Positions 43,542-52,526 of a stretch of 62,750 bases of DNA are shown in pieces. Within the stretch, counting starts at the first letter, position 1. Each line of letters starts with the position of its first letter. The notes under the pieces were generated by a model. That model worked only from the letters and a program-made list of their open reading frames with translations, ran no database searches and was not told where the DNA came from. Source of the DNA: Aggregatilineales bacterium. GTDB lineage: Bacteria; Chloroflexota; Anaerolineae; Aggregatilineales; Ch27. The position numbers and the translations under genes were made by a program. The DNA lies in the NCBI GenBank assembly GCA_029976005.1, contig JARKOQ010000125.1:1-62750 (forward strand). Direction: 5' to 3'.

Positions 43542-45947
43542 TCAGTCCGGCAGCAGGACGGTATAGATCGCGCCGTTCGCCGCCGGGAAGTCCAGCACGA
43601 AGGTCTTGCCGGGGCCGCCCGCGGCGGCGATGGACTGGCCGCCCTGATCCAGAACCCGGATCGGGCCGCCTGCGTCGCGGGTGGCCGTCAGGCGGACGGC
43701 CAGCCTGCCGCCAGCCGCGACCGTGTAGCGCACGTCGATCCGGCAGTCCCGGTAGCGCAGGTTGCGGATGCCGTAGGTTTTTCCCGGCGTGAAGGCGGCC
43801 TCCGGCAGGGCGGGGGCCAGCAGGAAGCCCGATGTCTGGGTGGGGTCCGCCGTCCGCGTGGGGTCTTCCCGGAAGCCGATCAGGTTGCGGATGACCAGCG
43901 AGGGGAAGGTCGCGCCCCAGCCGTAGTTCTCGCAGCCGTTCAGGATCGGGTGGCCGTGCAGATCGACCGGCCAGAACTCGCTGGCGACCCCCGGAATGCG
44001 GTAGCTGTAGGGCGCGGGCAGCCGGTCGGGGTAACGCTCGCTGACCGGGCTGATCGCGCGGGCATCGGTGCGGGCATAAATCCGGTCGCCGACCTTGACC
44101 AGCTCCTCCGCGACGAACATGCGCAGCCCGGCGTTCCAGCCCGCCTCGGAGAAGGGCAGCCAGAAGGACGGCCACTCCAGGAAGGGGGTCGGATTCTGGC
44201 TGAAAATCTCGAACTTGGGCCGCACGCCCTCGATCTGTTCCGGGGTCGCCACGCCGACCGACAGCGGCACGAGCATCATCACGTCGTGGTAGCCCTCGAT
44301 CAGGAAGGGCCGGTTGTCGCGGCCGTCCCAATCGCGGAACCAGCCATCCACGTACATGCTGCGTGTGCGCCGGATGCGATCCTCGGCAAGCTGTTGCCAG
44401 ATGGGCATGTCCTGCGGGCAGCCCGCGATCCGGGCGAACTCGACCATGACCTGCATGGCCTGGGCCATCCCGGCCTCGATGTCCACCGTCCGCACGAAGT
44501 GGGCCGGGGTACCCTCCTGGGCGTCACCGTGCAGGAAGCGGCGGCTGCCATCCTGCCCGGATTCCCAGCTATTGTCGGCGTGGAACCAGCCTTCGCTGTC
44601 GGTACGGTTGGCCAGCCACCAGTCGATGAAGGCTTTGAGGTAGGGGTACAGGCCCGCGATCCAGGCGTCGTCGTGGTCGCGCGCGTAGATCGACTGGATC
44701 ACCAGAAAGGGGAAGCCCCAGGTCGGGGCCGTGCCACATTCCGCGCCGCTTTCCCCGGTCATGTTCATGCTGCCGTCCTCGCGCGAACAGGGGACGTTGG
44801 GCGCGGGCGCGTCGGCGAACACGCCGGTGATGACCTGCTTGGCCAGGGCGACGTCGGCATAGCTCAGGCACAGCGCGTCGAGGCAGGTTTCGCCCAGCAC
44901 GGCGCGCGGGGAGTGAATCTGCATCGCGTCCCAGGGGTGTTTGTAAATCCCCACCGGCGGCCGGATCGTCATGCGCAGGGTTTCCAGGTCGTAAATCCAG
45001 CCGTGCTTCCAGATGGACGGCCAGTCGCCCTCCAGCAGCGGGGCCTGGGCGTAGAAATGCTCGTCCTCCACAAGCTGGTGGGCGGCCTCGCGGTGGGCAT
45101 CCTGCACGCTCTGCGCGAAGCGGCGCAGGGCGAACGGCTCGTTGACCTCCCGGATCAGGCCGACGACCAGCGAGTCCGATTGGCGGGCCGGGATTTCCAG
45201 CGTGTAGCTCATGACGGTGTGGATCGGGTCTTCGCTCTCGTGGAAGCGTACCAGCGCCCCGTCGTTGGAGGACAGGTCGTTGGCCGCGATCCAGCCCTGC
45301 CAGGTCTCGGCCGAGGATGTGGCCTTGTAGGCCGCGCTCTGGCGGTCGGCCCCCAGGGCCATGACGTCCCCGTAGGCCCAGACCTTGCACAGGCCCAGGT
45401 CTTCGGCGGGCCGGTAGGAGGCGGTCAGGCCGTCCCGGCCCCAGTACATGTGGCCCGGATAGCCATAGGTATTGGTCACGTGCACGGTGATCCGGCACGG
45501 CGCGTCCCCGGTGTTGCGGATGTCCAGCAGACCGATCAGGGCGTGTTCGTTAGCCAGGAAGTACGCGGCGCTGAACGCGACTCCCCCGGCGCTGAAGTCG
45601 TAGCTCATCAGGGTTTTGGTGTGGTAGCGCGAGACCAGTGCGATCCCGTGCCGATCGAAATCGGCGCTGGTGTGAAGCGTGATCCGGTCGCTGCCGCCCG
45701 CGGGGCTTTCGATGGCGAGACTGAGCTGGAGGAACGAGAGGTAGCTGATCGGGCGCTCGACGTCGATTCCGTACGGCCAGGGCATCGCCCGCGCCCACCA
45801 GCCGAAGCCCAGCGGCGGCACCGAGCGAATGATTCCGCTCCGGTTGGCGACCGCGCTGTGGTAGGGATTGTCGAGATAACCAAAAGGCGTGTAATCGTCC
45901 TTGGGGAAGGCGGGGGGAAGGGCGATCTGGCCGGGGGAACGGATCAT
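43542..45947 (-). CDS. (alpha/alpha)6-barrel glycoside hydrolase (GH63/MGH1-like)
   Basis: The 801-residue protein has an N-terminal beta-sandwich (about 20-270) and a C-terminal (alpha/alpha)6 barrel (about 290-720), ending with a small beta domain. NSWESGQDGSRR matches the NSWESGMDxSPR signature of GH63 and related enzymes, in which the Asp (here D466) is the general acid. No signal peptide is present. I chose the ATG at 45947 because AAGGAG lies just upstream; the longer form to 46031 is Arg-rich and without ribosome site. It is divergent from the CUT1 operon, with three operator boxes between them, so both are probably co-regulated. It would act on an imported alpha-glycoside. Confidence 0.82.
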   Translation of the reverse strand: MIRSPGQIALPPAFPKDDYTPFGYLDNPYHSAVANRSGIIRSVPPLGFGWWARAMPWPYGIDVERPISYLSFLQLSLAIESPAGGSDRITLHTSADFDRHGIALVSRYHTKTLMSYDFSAGGVAFSAAYFLANEHALIGLLDIRNTGDAPCRITVHVTNTYGYPGHMYWGRDGLTASYRPAEDLGLCKVWAYGDVMALGADRQSAAYKATSSAETWQGWIAANDLSSNDGALVRFHESEDPIHTVMSYTLEIPARQSDSLVVGLIREVNEPFALRRFAQSVQDAHREAAHQLVEDEHFYAQAPLLEGDWPSIWKHGWIYDLETLRMTIRPPVGIYKHPWDAMQIHSPRAVLGETCLDALCLSYADVALAKQVITGVFADAPAPNVPCSREDGSMNMTGESGAECGTAPTWGFPFLVIQSIYARDHDDAWIAGLYPYLKAFIDWWLANRTDSEGWFHADNSWESGQDGSRRFLHGDAQEGTPAHFVRTVDIEAGMAQAMQVMVEFARIAGCPQDMPIWQQLAEDRIRRTRSMYVDGWFRDWDGRDNRPFLIEGYHDVMMLVPLSVGVATPEQIEGVRPKFEIFSQNPTPFLEWPSFWLPFSEAGWNAGLRMFVAEELVKVGDRIYARTDARAISPVSERYPDRLPAPYSYRIPGVASEFWPVDLHGHPILNGCENYGWGATFPSLVIRNLIGFREDPTRTADPTQTSGFLLAPALPEAAFTPGKTYGIRNLRYRDCRIDVRYTVAAGGRLAVRLTATRDAGGPIRVLDQGGQSIAAAGGPGKTFVLDFPAANGAIYTVLLPD

Positions 45948-46103
45948 CGGTCGTGCTCCTTGTGAGGTGCTGGCGGGGCCAGCGTGAGTCCGCGCCCGTG
46001 TCCGTGCGGGCGCATGCCGAAGCCAGGACAAGGGTGGAAAACGCCGGGTGAACGGAATACCGGCCGGCTATCTTGCCTGTTTCGTGGTTTCAGGTTATTC
46101 TAA

Positions 46104-46206
46104 GTATAGACAACTATAACGCATTTGTGGCTATTCGTTCCCATTTTGGGGATAAGTTGTATAGACATTTTGCGGAACATCTTCAGGCGCTCACTCTTGT
46201 ATAGTC
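46104..46206. promoter_or_regulatory. Three GntR-type operator boxes in a divergent promoter region
   Basis: GTATAGAC at 46104-46111 and 46159-46166 and the one-mismatch GTATAGTC at 46199-46206 have starts 55 and 40 bp apart. The last overlaps a -10-like TATAGT facing the binding-protein gene. A CCGGCC/GGCCGG hairpin (46246-46263) lies in the leader. The remainder of the 351-base gap shows no gene. Confidence 0.7.
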
Positions 46207-46298
46207 AATAATCAGCGCGTTGTGGAACCCAATCCAGGTGTTGGACCGGCCAGTGATGGCCGGATGAAGCGCAGCGAGTGATCTTTGGAGGAGAGAGC

Positions 46299-47663
46299 AT
46301 GAAGAATATTGGCAAACTGTTCGCGCTGCTGGTGGTGTTGGCGCTGATCGTGCCGACCCTGGCGGTGATCGCGCAGACCGAAGGGCAGATTACCCTGCGG
46401 GTGATCGGCCTGGAAGTGGTCCCCGAAGAGCGTGAGACGCCCCTGGCGATCGCCAAGCAGGCGGCTCGGACCCGGTTCATGGAAGCGCATCCCAACGTCT
46501 TCATCGAGTCGTTGGAATCGCCGCCCGAATTCGACACCCAGTTGCTGGTCGACCTGGCCGCCGGGACTGCCCCGGACATCTGGTATCAGGATGCTTCAAC
46601 CGCCGCGCGGCTGGTGGATACCGGTAACGTTGTCGATATGAACCTGTGCCTGGACCTGGTGCCGGATCTGACCCTGGACCGGTTCGTCAGCGGTATGCTG
46701 GACATGCACCAGCGTGACACCGGCGAAGTCTGGGGCCTGCCCGATGGCGGCACCCCGATGGTGATGTTCTACAACCCCGAGTCGGTTGCCCGCGCCGGGC
46801 TTGAGAACCCCACCTCCGACTGGACCTGGGACGAGTTCCTGGAGTTCACGCAGAAGATGACCCTGGACAACCAGGGCCGCAACCGTCTGGACCCGAACTT
46901 CGACGAGGAGAACGTTGTCCAGTGGGGTTTCCGCGTCCGCAAGTACACGTTCGAGTGGATCTACTGGGTCTGGCAGAACGGCGGGGACGTGATCTCGCCG
47001 GATGGCACGACCGTCGATGGCTATCTGAACTCGCCGGAGACGATCGAAGCGATCACCTTCCTGCGTGACCTGGTGCTCAAGTACGGCGTCGCGCCGGAGC
47101 CTTCGGCGCTGGATCAGTTGGTCCAGCAGTTTGGCTTCCTGACCTCCTTCCTGCGCGGCGAAGTCGCGATGTTCCCGCGCGGACACTGGGAAATCGTCGG
47201 CCTGACGACCCAGGAAGACTACGAGCCGGGCCGCGTGGCCGTCGTGGGCAACCCCAGCAAGGTTGAAGACGTGACCGTCATCTACGAGTCGGGCTGGTTC
47301 ATCAACGCGACCGTGGCCAACGATCCGGACAAGCTGCTGGCCGCCTGCCAGTTCGTGGACGAGCTGACCGGCCGTGAATACCAGGATACCAAGGTCGTGA
47401 CCGGCCTGGAGCTTTCCGCCAACCGTGAATCCGCGCAGGCCGCCGTCGAGGCCTCGGCCTGGCCGGAGATGGAAGCCGTCTTCGTGGAAGAGGCCGAACT
47501 CGGCCGCCGCAACTACGGCTCGATGTACGCCAACTGGCCGGTGGTGGAAACCGCCCTCGACCTGATGATGGAAAACATCCTGGCGGGCGGCGACATCGAT
47601 GAAGAAGTCGCCATTGCCGTCGAGGAAATCGACCGCGAGCTTGCGCGCGCGAGCGGTGGGTAA
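46299..47663 (+). CDS. Carbohydrate ABC transporter substrate-binding protein (CUT1)
   Basis: The 454-residue protein is a family 1 extracellular solute-binding protein with a Sec signal (hydrophobic LFALLVVLALIVPTLAVIAQ). Typical segments include AAGTAPDIWYQDAS and EVWGLPDGGTPMVMFYNPE. A strong GGAGGAG ribosome site supports the start. It is the first gene of a binding protein-permease-permease operon without ATPase. A terminator-like hairpin follows, which should make it the most abundant product. The GntR-type boxes upstream connect it with the regulator at 8804. The sugar is unknown. Confidence 0.92.
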   Translation: MKNIGKLFALLVVLALIVPTLAVIAQTEGQITLRVIGLEVVPEERETPLAIAKQAARTRFMEAHPNVFIESLESPPEFDTQLLVDLAAGTAPDIWYQDASTAARLVDTGNVVDMNLCLDLVPDLTLDRFVSGMLDMHQRDTGEVWGLPDGGTPMVMFYNPESVARAGLENPTSDWTWDEFLEFTQKMTLDNQGRNRLDPNFDEENVVQWGFRVRKYTFEWIYWVWQNGGDVISPDGTTVDGYLNSPETIEAITFLRDLVLKYGVAPEPSALDQLVQQFGFLTSFLRGEVAMFPRGHWEIVGLTTQEDYEPGRVAVVGNPSKVEDVTVIYESGWFINATVANDPDKLLAACQFVDELTGREYQDTKVVTGLELSANRESAQAAVEASAWPEMEAVFVEEAELGRRNYGSMYANWPVVETALDLMMENILAGGDIDEEVAIAVEEIDRELARASGG

Positions 47664-47689
47664 GTCCATGTAGCTGCCGATGTTTCAAA

Positions 47690-47721
47690 GGACCGCCTGG
47701 GCTGCCGGGCGGTCCCTTTTT
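47690..47721 (+). terminator. Intra-operon terminator after the binding-protein gene
   Basis: GGACCGCC pairs with GGCGGTCC and is followed by TTTTT. It precedes the two permease genes and probably works as a partial terminator. Confidence 0.85.
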
Positions 47722-47808
47722 CCCCGCCTGGTAGCCGGCCCCATCCACGCACGTTCAAGAGACGGCCAGCGTCCTGCGTTCAATCACTCAGACTCTAGGA
47801 GTGCGGCG

Positions 47809-48756
47809 ATGCAAAACAAGGCATTTCTGGAACAGCCGTTTTTCACCACAGGCCCGGGTTGGTGGCGGCGGTTTTGGACGCGTTCCAACGAGCGCGTCGG
47901 ATACCTGTTCATCCTTCCCTCATTGCTTCACCTGATCGCGTTTCTGCTGATCCCGCTGTTGTTCAGCCTCTATCTGTCCTTCACCGACTGGCGCGGGACC
48001 AACTTCTATAACGCGCCCTTCATCGGCCTGAGCAACTATGAATTCATGCTGGGCGACCGGCGCTGGTGGAACGCCATGGGCAATTCGGCGTACTTCACGG
48101 CGCTCTCCGTCCCCCTCGGCATGATCATCAGCCTGGGGATCGCCCTGGTGATGAACCAGAAGCTGCGCGGAGTCTACTTCTTCCGCACCCTGTTCTTCAT
48201 GCCCGTGATCTCGTCGTGGGTGGCGGTCTCGGTGATCTGGATCACCCTGCTCGACCCGCAGGCCGGGATGGTGAACTACTTTCTGAAATCAATCGGGCTG
48301 CCAACCGTTAACTGGCTGGGCGATCCAGCCTCCGCCATGCCAAGTCTGGTCATGATCACCATTTGGAAGGGGGCCGGGTTCAACATGGTGATCTGGCTGG
48401 CCGGTCTGCAAGCCATCCCCCAGGAGCTGTACGAGGCGGCGGCCATCGACGGCGCGAATGCGCGGCAATCCTTCTTCCGGCTGACGCTGCCGCTGCTGAC
48501 GCCGACCACGTTCTTCATGGCGATCACCGGCGTGATCAGCTCCTTCCAGGTCTTTTCGTCGGTGTACGTGATCACCGGCGGCGGGCCGCGCGGTGCGACC
48601 GACGTGGCTGTGCACCGCATCTACCTGCGCGCCTTCGAGAGCTTCGACATGGGCTATGCCTCCGCCCTGGCCTGGGTGTTGTTCTTCGTGATCTTTGTGT
48701 TTACCCTGCTTCAGGTCTGGTATATGCGCCGCCGCGAAGAGCAGGCCCTGTTCTAG
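47809..48756 (+). CDS. Carbohydrate ABC transporter permease, MalF type
   Basis: The 315-residue protein has six predicted membrane helices after a polar N-terminus, and the EAA loop YEAAAIDGANARQSFFRLTLPLLTPTT. The start at 47809 follows TAGGAG; the longer frame crosses the terminator. It pairs with the MalG-type permease 33 bases downstream to form the CUT1 channel. Confidence 0.93.
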   Translation: MQNKAFLEQPFFTTGPGWWRRFWTRSNERVGYLFILPSLLHLIAFLLIPLLFSLYLSFTDWRGTNFYNAPFIGLSNYEFMLGDRRWWNAMGNSAYFTALSVPLGMIISLGIALVMNQKLRGVYFFRTLFFMPVISSWVAVSVIWITLLDPQAGMVNYFLKSIGLPTVNWLGDPASAMPSLVMITIWKGAGFNMVIWLAGLQAIPQELYEAAAIDGANARQSFFRLTLPLLTPTTFFMAITGVISSFQVFSSVYVITGGGPRGATDVAVHRIYLRAFESFDMGYASALAWVLFFVIFVFTLLQVWYMRRREEQALF

Positions 48757-48789
48757 CCAGCGCGTGGCTGACGGAAAGAGAGACCACTC

Positions 48790-49641
48790 ATGGTAAAGCC
48801 CAAACACTGGTGGGACCTGCCGGTCAACATCCTGGGGTACGTGATCCTGATTGGGGCCACGCTGATGATGGTGGTGCCCTTCATCTGGATGGTGACCACG
48901 TCGCTCAAGCCCTCCGGCAGCGAGTTTTCCTACCCGCCGCAGCTCCTCCCCACGTCGTTCGATTTCTCGAACTACACAGATTTGTTCACCCTGGTGCCGT
49001 TTGGCAAGTATTTCCTGAACACGATCCTGGTCACTTTCTTCACGGTGAGTGGGCAGGTCATCGTCTGCGCGATGGCCGCTTACGGGTTCTCGCGGCTGCA
49101 CTTCATGGGGCGGGATACGATCTTCCTGCTGTATCTGGCCACGATGATGATCCCGTTCCAGATCACCCTGATCCCGCTGTTCCTGATCGTCTTCGGGCTG
49201 GGCTGGATCAACACCTACCAGGGCCTGATCATCCCCGGCATCTCCAGCGTCTTTGGAATTTTCCTGCTGCGCCAGTCCTTCCAGGGCATCCCGCAGGACT
49301 ACCACGACGCAGCCCGCATCGACGGGGCCACCGAGTGGGTGATCTTCACGCGGATTTTTCTGCCCCTGACCGGCCCGGCCCTGACCACGCTGGCCGTCTT
49401 CGCCTTCATGGGCACCTGGACCGACCTGCTGTGGCCGCTGCTGATCGCCCGCAGCCAGGAGATGCGCACCCTGGAGCTGGGGCTGGCCTACTTCAACGCC
49501 AACACCACGGCCTTCCGCCAGACCAACTGGCCGATGGTCATGGCGGCGGCGGTGGTGGTGATGCTGCCGGTGCTGATCGTCTACATCTTCGCCCAGCGCT
49601 ACTTCGTGGCCGGGATTTCGCTCTCCGGCATCAAGGGGTAG
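48790..49641 (+). CDS. Carbohydrate ABC transporter permease, MalG type
   Basis: The 283-residue inner-membrane protein carries the EAA loop HDAARIDGATEWVIFTRIFLPLTGPAL and the usual MalG C-terminus (AQRYFVAGISLSGIKG). It closes the operon and is followed by a strong hairpin. As in the other CUT1 operon of the window, the ATPase must come from elsewhere in the genome. Confidence 0.94.
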   Translation: MVKPKHWWDLPVNILGYVILIGATLMMVVPFIWMVTTSLKPSGSEFSYPPQLLPTSFDFSNYTDLFTLVPFGKYFLNTILVTFFTVSGQVIVCAMAAYGFSRLHFMGRDTIFLLYLATMMIPFQITLIPLFLIVFGLGWINTYQGLIIPGISSVFGIFLLRQSFQGIPQDYHDAARIDGATEWVIFTRIFLPLTGPALTTLAVFAFMGTWTDLLWPLLIARSQEMRTLELGLAYFNANTTAFRQTNWPMVMAAAVVVMLPVLIVYIFAQRYFVAGISLSGIKG

Positions 49642-49681
49642 CCGCGCGGCAGATCGCGCGCCGCAAATCACGTGATTGTCA

Positions 49682-49707
49682 CCGGGGCAGCCTTCTCGCT
49701 GCCCCGG
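49682..49707 (+). terminator. Terminator of the CUT1 operon
   Basis: CCGGGGCAG pairs with CTGCCCCGG across an 8-base loop and is followed by TTCTGTTC. Confidence 0.75.
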
Positions 49708-49838
49708 TTCTGTTCTCCGGCCCGGCCTGTTTTTTGAGCTTTCCGCCAGTTCTGATATGATTGCTCCACATTGCTGCCCGTGTGCTGGCATCAGGCCGGC
49801 ACCGATCTGATCGCAGAACGTTGATGCAGGAGGAAGCC

Positions 49839-50486
49839 ATGAGTCACATGCCGGTGGATACCAGCCGCGATTCCGAATCCATGCGCCTGTTCAAGTCTGA
49901 TTTTCTGGAGTTTTTCACCCATATCACCCCGTTAGCCGTGCTGGTGATGTGGGTGCCGGTGGTCGTTCTCTTGCTGGCCTATGCCATCGTCAATTCGCCC
50001 GTCGCGGGCTTTCCCTGGCACATCCTGCTGGGCATCGGCCTGGGTCTGCTCCTGTGGACGGCGGCGGAGTACAACCTGCACCGCTTCCTGTTCCACTACG
50101 AGCCGACGAACCCGCGCCTGGAGCGCATCTTCTTCCTGTTCCACGGGGTGCATCACGCCCAGCCGCAGGACAAGACCCGCCTGGTGATGCCGCCGGTGGT
50201 CAGCATCCCGCTGGCCCTGCTGTTCTACGGGCTGTTCTACCTGGTCTTCGCGACGATCTTGCAGGCCGGTCACTGGGTCGTCCCGGTGATGGTGGGCTTC
50301 ATGATCGGCTATCTGGTCTACGACATGATCCACTACGCCACCCATCACTTCCCGATGCGCTCCGGCTATCTGAAGTACCTCAAGCGCTACCACATGATGC
50401 ACCACTACAAAGACCCGGAGGCGCGCTTTGGGGTCAGCTCGCCCCTGTGGGACTACGTGTTCGGCACGGTTGGCAAGAAGGACTGA
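49839..50486 (+). CDS. Fatty acid hydroxylase / sterol desaturase superfamily protein
   Basis: The 215-residue membrane protein has about four helices and the full set of His boxes: H81-x4-H86 (HRFLFH), H102-x2-H105-H106 (HGVHH), H165-x3-H169-H170 (HYATHH) and H185-x2-H188-H189 (HMMHH). These bind the diiron centre of FA2H-type enzymes, which hydroxylate fatty acyl chains at C2 in the membrane. CAGGAGGAA lies upstream of the chosen ATG. The size and the HxxHH pattern resemble fatty acid 2-hydroxylase more than carotenoid hydroxylase. It stands alone between a CUT1 and a CUT2 operon and needs oxygen, hinting at an at least partly aerobic host. Confidence 0.85.
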   Translation: MSHMPVDTSRDSESMRLFKSDFLEFFTHITPLAVLVMWVPVVVLLLAYAIVNSPVAGFPWHILLGIGLGLLLWTAAEYNLHRFLFHYEPTNPRLERIFFLFHGVHHAQPQDKTRLVMPPVVSIPLALLFYGLFYLVFATILQAGHWVVPVMVGFMIGYLVYDMIHYATHHFPMRSGYLKYLKRYHMMHHYKDPEARFGVSSPLWDYVFGTVGKKD

Positions 50487-50513
50487 CCCGCCTCGCGCCA
50501 GTCCGGCAAAATG

Positions 50514-50541
50514 AAAACGCCCACCTCGTGTGGGCGTTTTT
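50514..50541. terminator. Bidirectional Rho-independent terminator
   Basis: CGCCCAC pairs with GTGGGCG, flanked by AAAA and TTTTT, between the convergent hydroxylase and CUT2 ATPase genes. Confidence 0.92.
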
Positions 50542-50582
50542 CTGTCCGGGCGCTGGGGAGGCCTGAAGGCGGCGCGGGGAGC

Positions 50583-51353
50583 CTACCCGGCCCTGTGCTC
50601 CGGCAGCGTGTCGTGAATCCCGGTGATCACCTTCTCGATGTCGTCGATGTTGGTCTGCTTCGGATTCGCCTCGCAGACTTTTTTGCCGCGCCGCAGGACG
50701 ACGATCCGGTCGACCACCTGGAAAACGTGGTAGATATTGTGCGTGATGAAGATGCACGACAGGCCTTTGTCCCGCGCGCTCTGGATGAACTTCAGCACGC
50801 GGTGAGTCTCTTCCACGCCCAGGTTGTTGGTCGGCTCGTCCAGCACGATCAGCCGCGACTCGAAGAACATGGCACGCGCGATCGAGATCGACTGGCGCTC
50901 CCCGCCGGAGAGGGAGGTGATCGGCGTATCGGGGTTGATGGCCTTGGTGATGCCCAATTCTCCCAACAGCTTGCGGGTCTGCTCGTCCATGAATCGCTTG
51001 TCCATGCGCTGCAGGTAGCGCGGACCGGTCAGCGGCTCCCGCCCCAGGAACAGGTTGCGGGTGATCGAAAGCTGGGGGACGAGGGCTGAGTCCTGGTAGA
51101 TCGTCTCGATGCCGAGCTGGATCGCATCCCAGGTGTTTTTGATCTCCACCGGTTTGTCGTCGAAGTAAATCTGCCCGGACGAGGCCGGATGCGCCCCGGA
51201 CAGGATTTTGATCAGCGTGGACTTGCCCGCGCCGTTGTCGCCGACCAGGCCCACGATCTCCTGGCGGCCGACGGTGAAGGTGACGTCGTCGAGCGCCTGC
51301 ACGCTGCCGAAGTTCTTGTTGATGTGCTCCATGCGGACCAGGTCGTTCGCCAT
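50583..51353 (-). CDS. Sugar ABC transporter ATPase (CUT2, single domain)
   Basis: The 256-residue protein has Walker A GDNGAGKST, signature LSGGERQS, Walker B LIVLDEPTNNLG and the H-loop FITHN. The sequence resembles one half of RbsA/XylG-type ATPases; most CUT2 ATPases are double-length, so this single-domain form (FrcA-like) would act as a homodimer. I chose ATG 51353, preceded by GGAAGGTAAGG; an ATG five codons upstream overlaps the permease gene. It is the last gene of a binding protein-permease-ATPase operon and energises pentose or other monosaccharide import. Confidence 0.92.
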   Translation of the reverse strand: MANDLVRMEHINKNFGSVQALDDVTFTVGRQEIVGLVGDNGAGKSTLIKILSGAHPASSGQIYFDDKPVEIKNTWDAIQLGIETIYQDSALVPQLSITRNLFLGREPLTGPRYLQRMDKRFMDEQTRKLLGELGITKAINPDTPITSLSGGERQSISIARAMFFESRLIVLDEPTNNLGVEETHRVLKFIQSARDKGLSCIFITHNIYHVFQVVDRIVVLRRGKKVCEANPKQTNIDDIEKVITGIHDTLPEHRAG

Positions 51354-51357
51354 GGCC

Positions 51358-52407
51358 TTACCTTCCATTCCCGGTGCGGCGTTCGAGCGTCGAGTGGAGC
51401 GCCATCATCCCCAGGATGATCGCGCCGATGAAGATTTTGTAGGCCAGGCCGGGCACACCGACCATGACGATGCCGTTGCGCATCACGCGCAGGATCAGAA
51501 CCCCCAGGACGGTGCCCAGAATCGAGCCGCGCCCGCCCGTGAGGGCCGTGCCCCCGATGACCACCATCGCGATCACTTCCAGCTCGTAGCCGTCGCCGCT
51601 GTTGGGGTTGGCGGCGGATACGCGGATCGAGCTGGTGATCCCGGCGTAGGCGGACATCACGGCGGACAGGATGAACAGCCAGACCTTGGTGCGGCCGACC
51701 TTGACGCCGCGGGCGATGGCCGCCATCGGGTTGCCGCCCGAAGCCAGGATCCAGTTGCCGGCCTTGGAGTGGACCAGCACGTAGTGCAGGACGACCACGA
51801 ACAGGATGAACCACAGCAGGGAGGTGAAGATGCGCAGGTCGCCGACGCGGAACTCGCCGACCAGGACGTCGACCAGGGGCGATTCGGCGCTCCATGTGCG
51901 CTGCGGGAAGCCGTCCGTGATATACAGGGCTGCGCCGCGCGCGATCAGCAGCATGCCCAGCGTCACCAGGAAGGACGGGATGCGCAATCGGGTGACGAAC
52001 CAGCCGTTGACGAAGCCGATCGCGATCGAGATCAACATTGCCACGAGGAAGCCGACTTCCAGCGAGGTCAGGCCGGCATTGTAGAACGTCCACATGATGA
52101 TGGCCGAGAGACCGAAGGTCGAGCCGACCGAGAGGTCGAACTCCCCGGCGGTCATCAGCATCGTCATGCCCAGGGCGATCATGCCCAGCTCCGGGATGAA
52201 GGTCATCAGATTGGTGATGTTGGTGGAGGAGAGAAACGACGGGAAGATCGAAAAGAACGGATCCACCGAAGCGCGCCGCGAGGTGAGGAAACTGAAGACG
52301 ATGATCTCCACCAGGAGCAGCACCAGCGGGCCGAATTCGGGCGCGGCGACGAATCGCTTGAATGCAGGTGCGGAAGTCAGCCTTTGCAGGCGTGAGGATG
52401 ATTGCAT
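51358..52407 (-). CDS. Sugar ABC transporter permease (CUT2, RbsC/XylH type)
   Basis: The 349-residue membrane protein has 8-10 predicted helices and the family segments LMTAGEFDLSVGSTFGL and GGTALTGGRGSILGT. ATG 52407 is preceded by GAGGCAG; the longer frame reaches into the intergenic region without a ribosome site. It forms the homodimeric channel of the monosaccharide importer whose ATPase follows after four bases. Confidence 0.94.
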   Translation of the reverse strand: MQSSSRLQRLTSAPAFKRFVAAPEFGPLVLLLVEIIVFSFLTSRRASVDPFFSIFPSFLSSTNITNLMTFIPELGMIALGMTMLMTAGEFDLSVGSTFGLSAIIMWTFYNAGLTSLEVGFLVAMLISIAIGFVNGWFVTRLRIPSFLVTLGMLLIARGAALYITDGFPQRTWSAESPLVDVLVGEFRVGDLRIFTSLLWFILFVVVLHYVLVHSKAGNWILASGGNPMAAIARGVKVGRTKVWLFILSAVMSAYAGITSSIRVSAANPNSGDGYELEVIAMVVIGGTALTGGRGSILGTVLGVLILRVMRNGIVMVGVPGLAYKIFIGAIILGMMALHSTLERRTGNGR

Positions 52408-52526
52408 CGACTGCCTCGAGTTCTTAAGTGGGACAGGCCGATCAAAGGCATGCGACTGGCGCAGCGCGCCAGTCGCATGGGGTGCCGCCGCACTCCAGTA
52501 TAGCATGGGCAGGCGGCGATTGGCGT

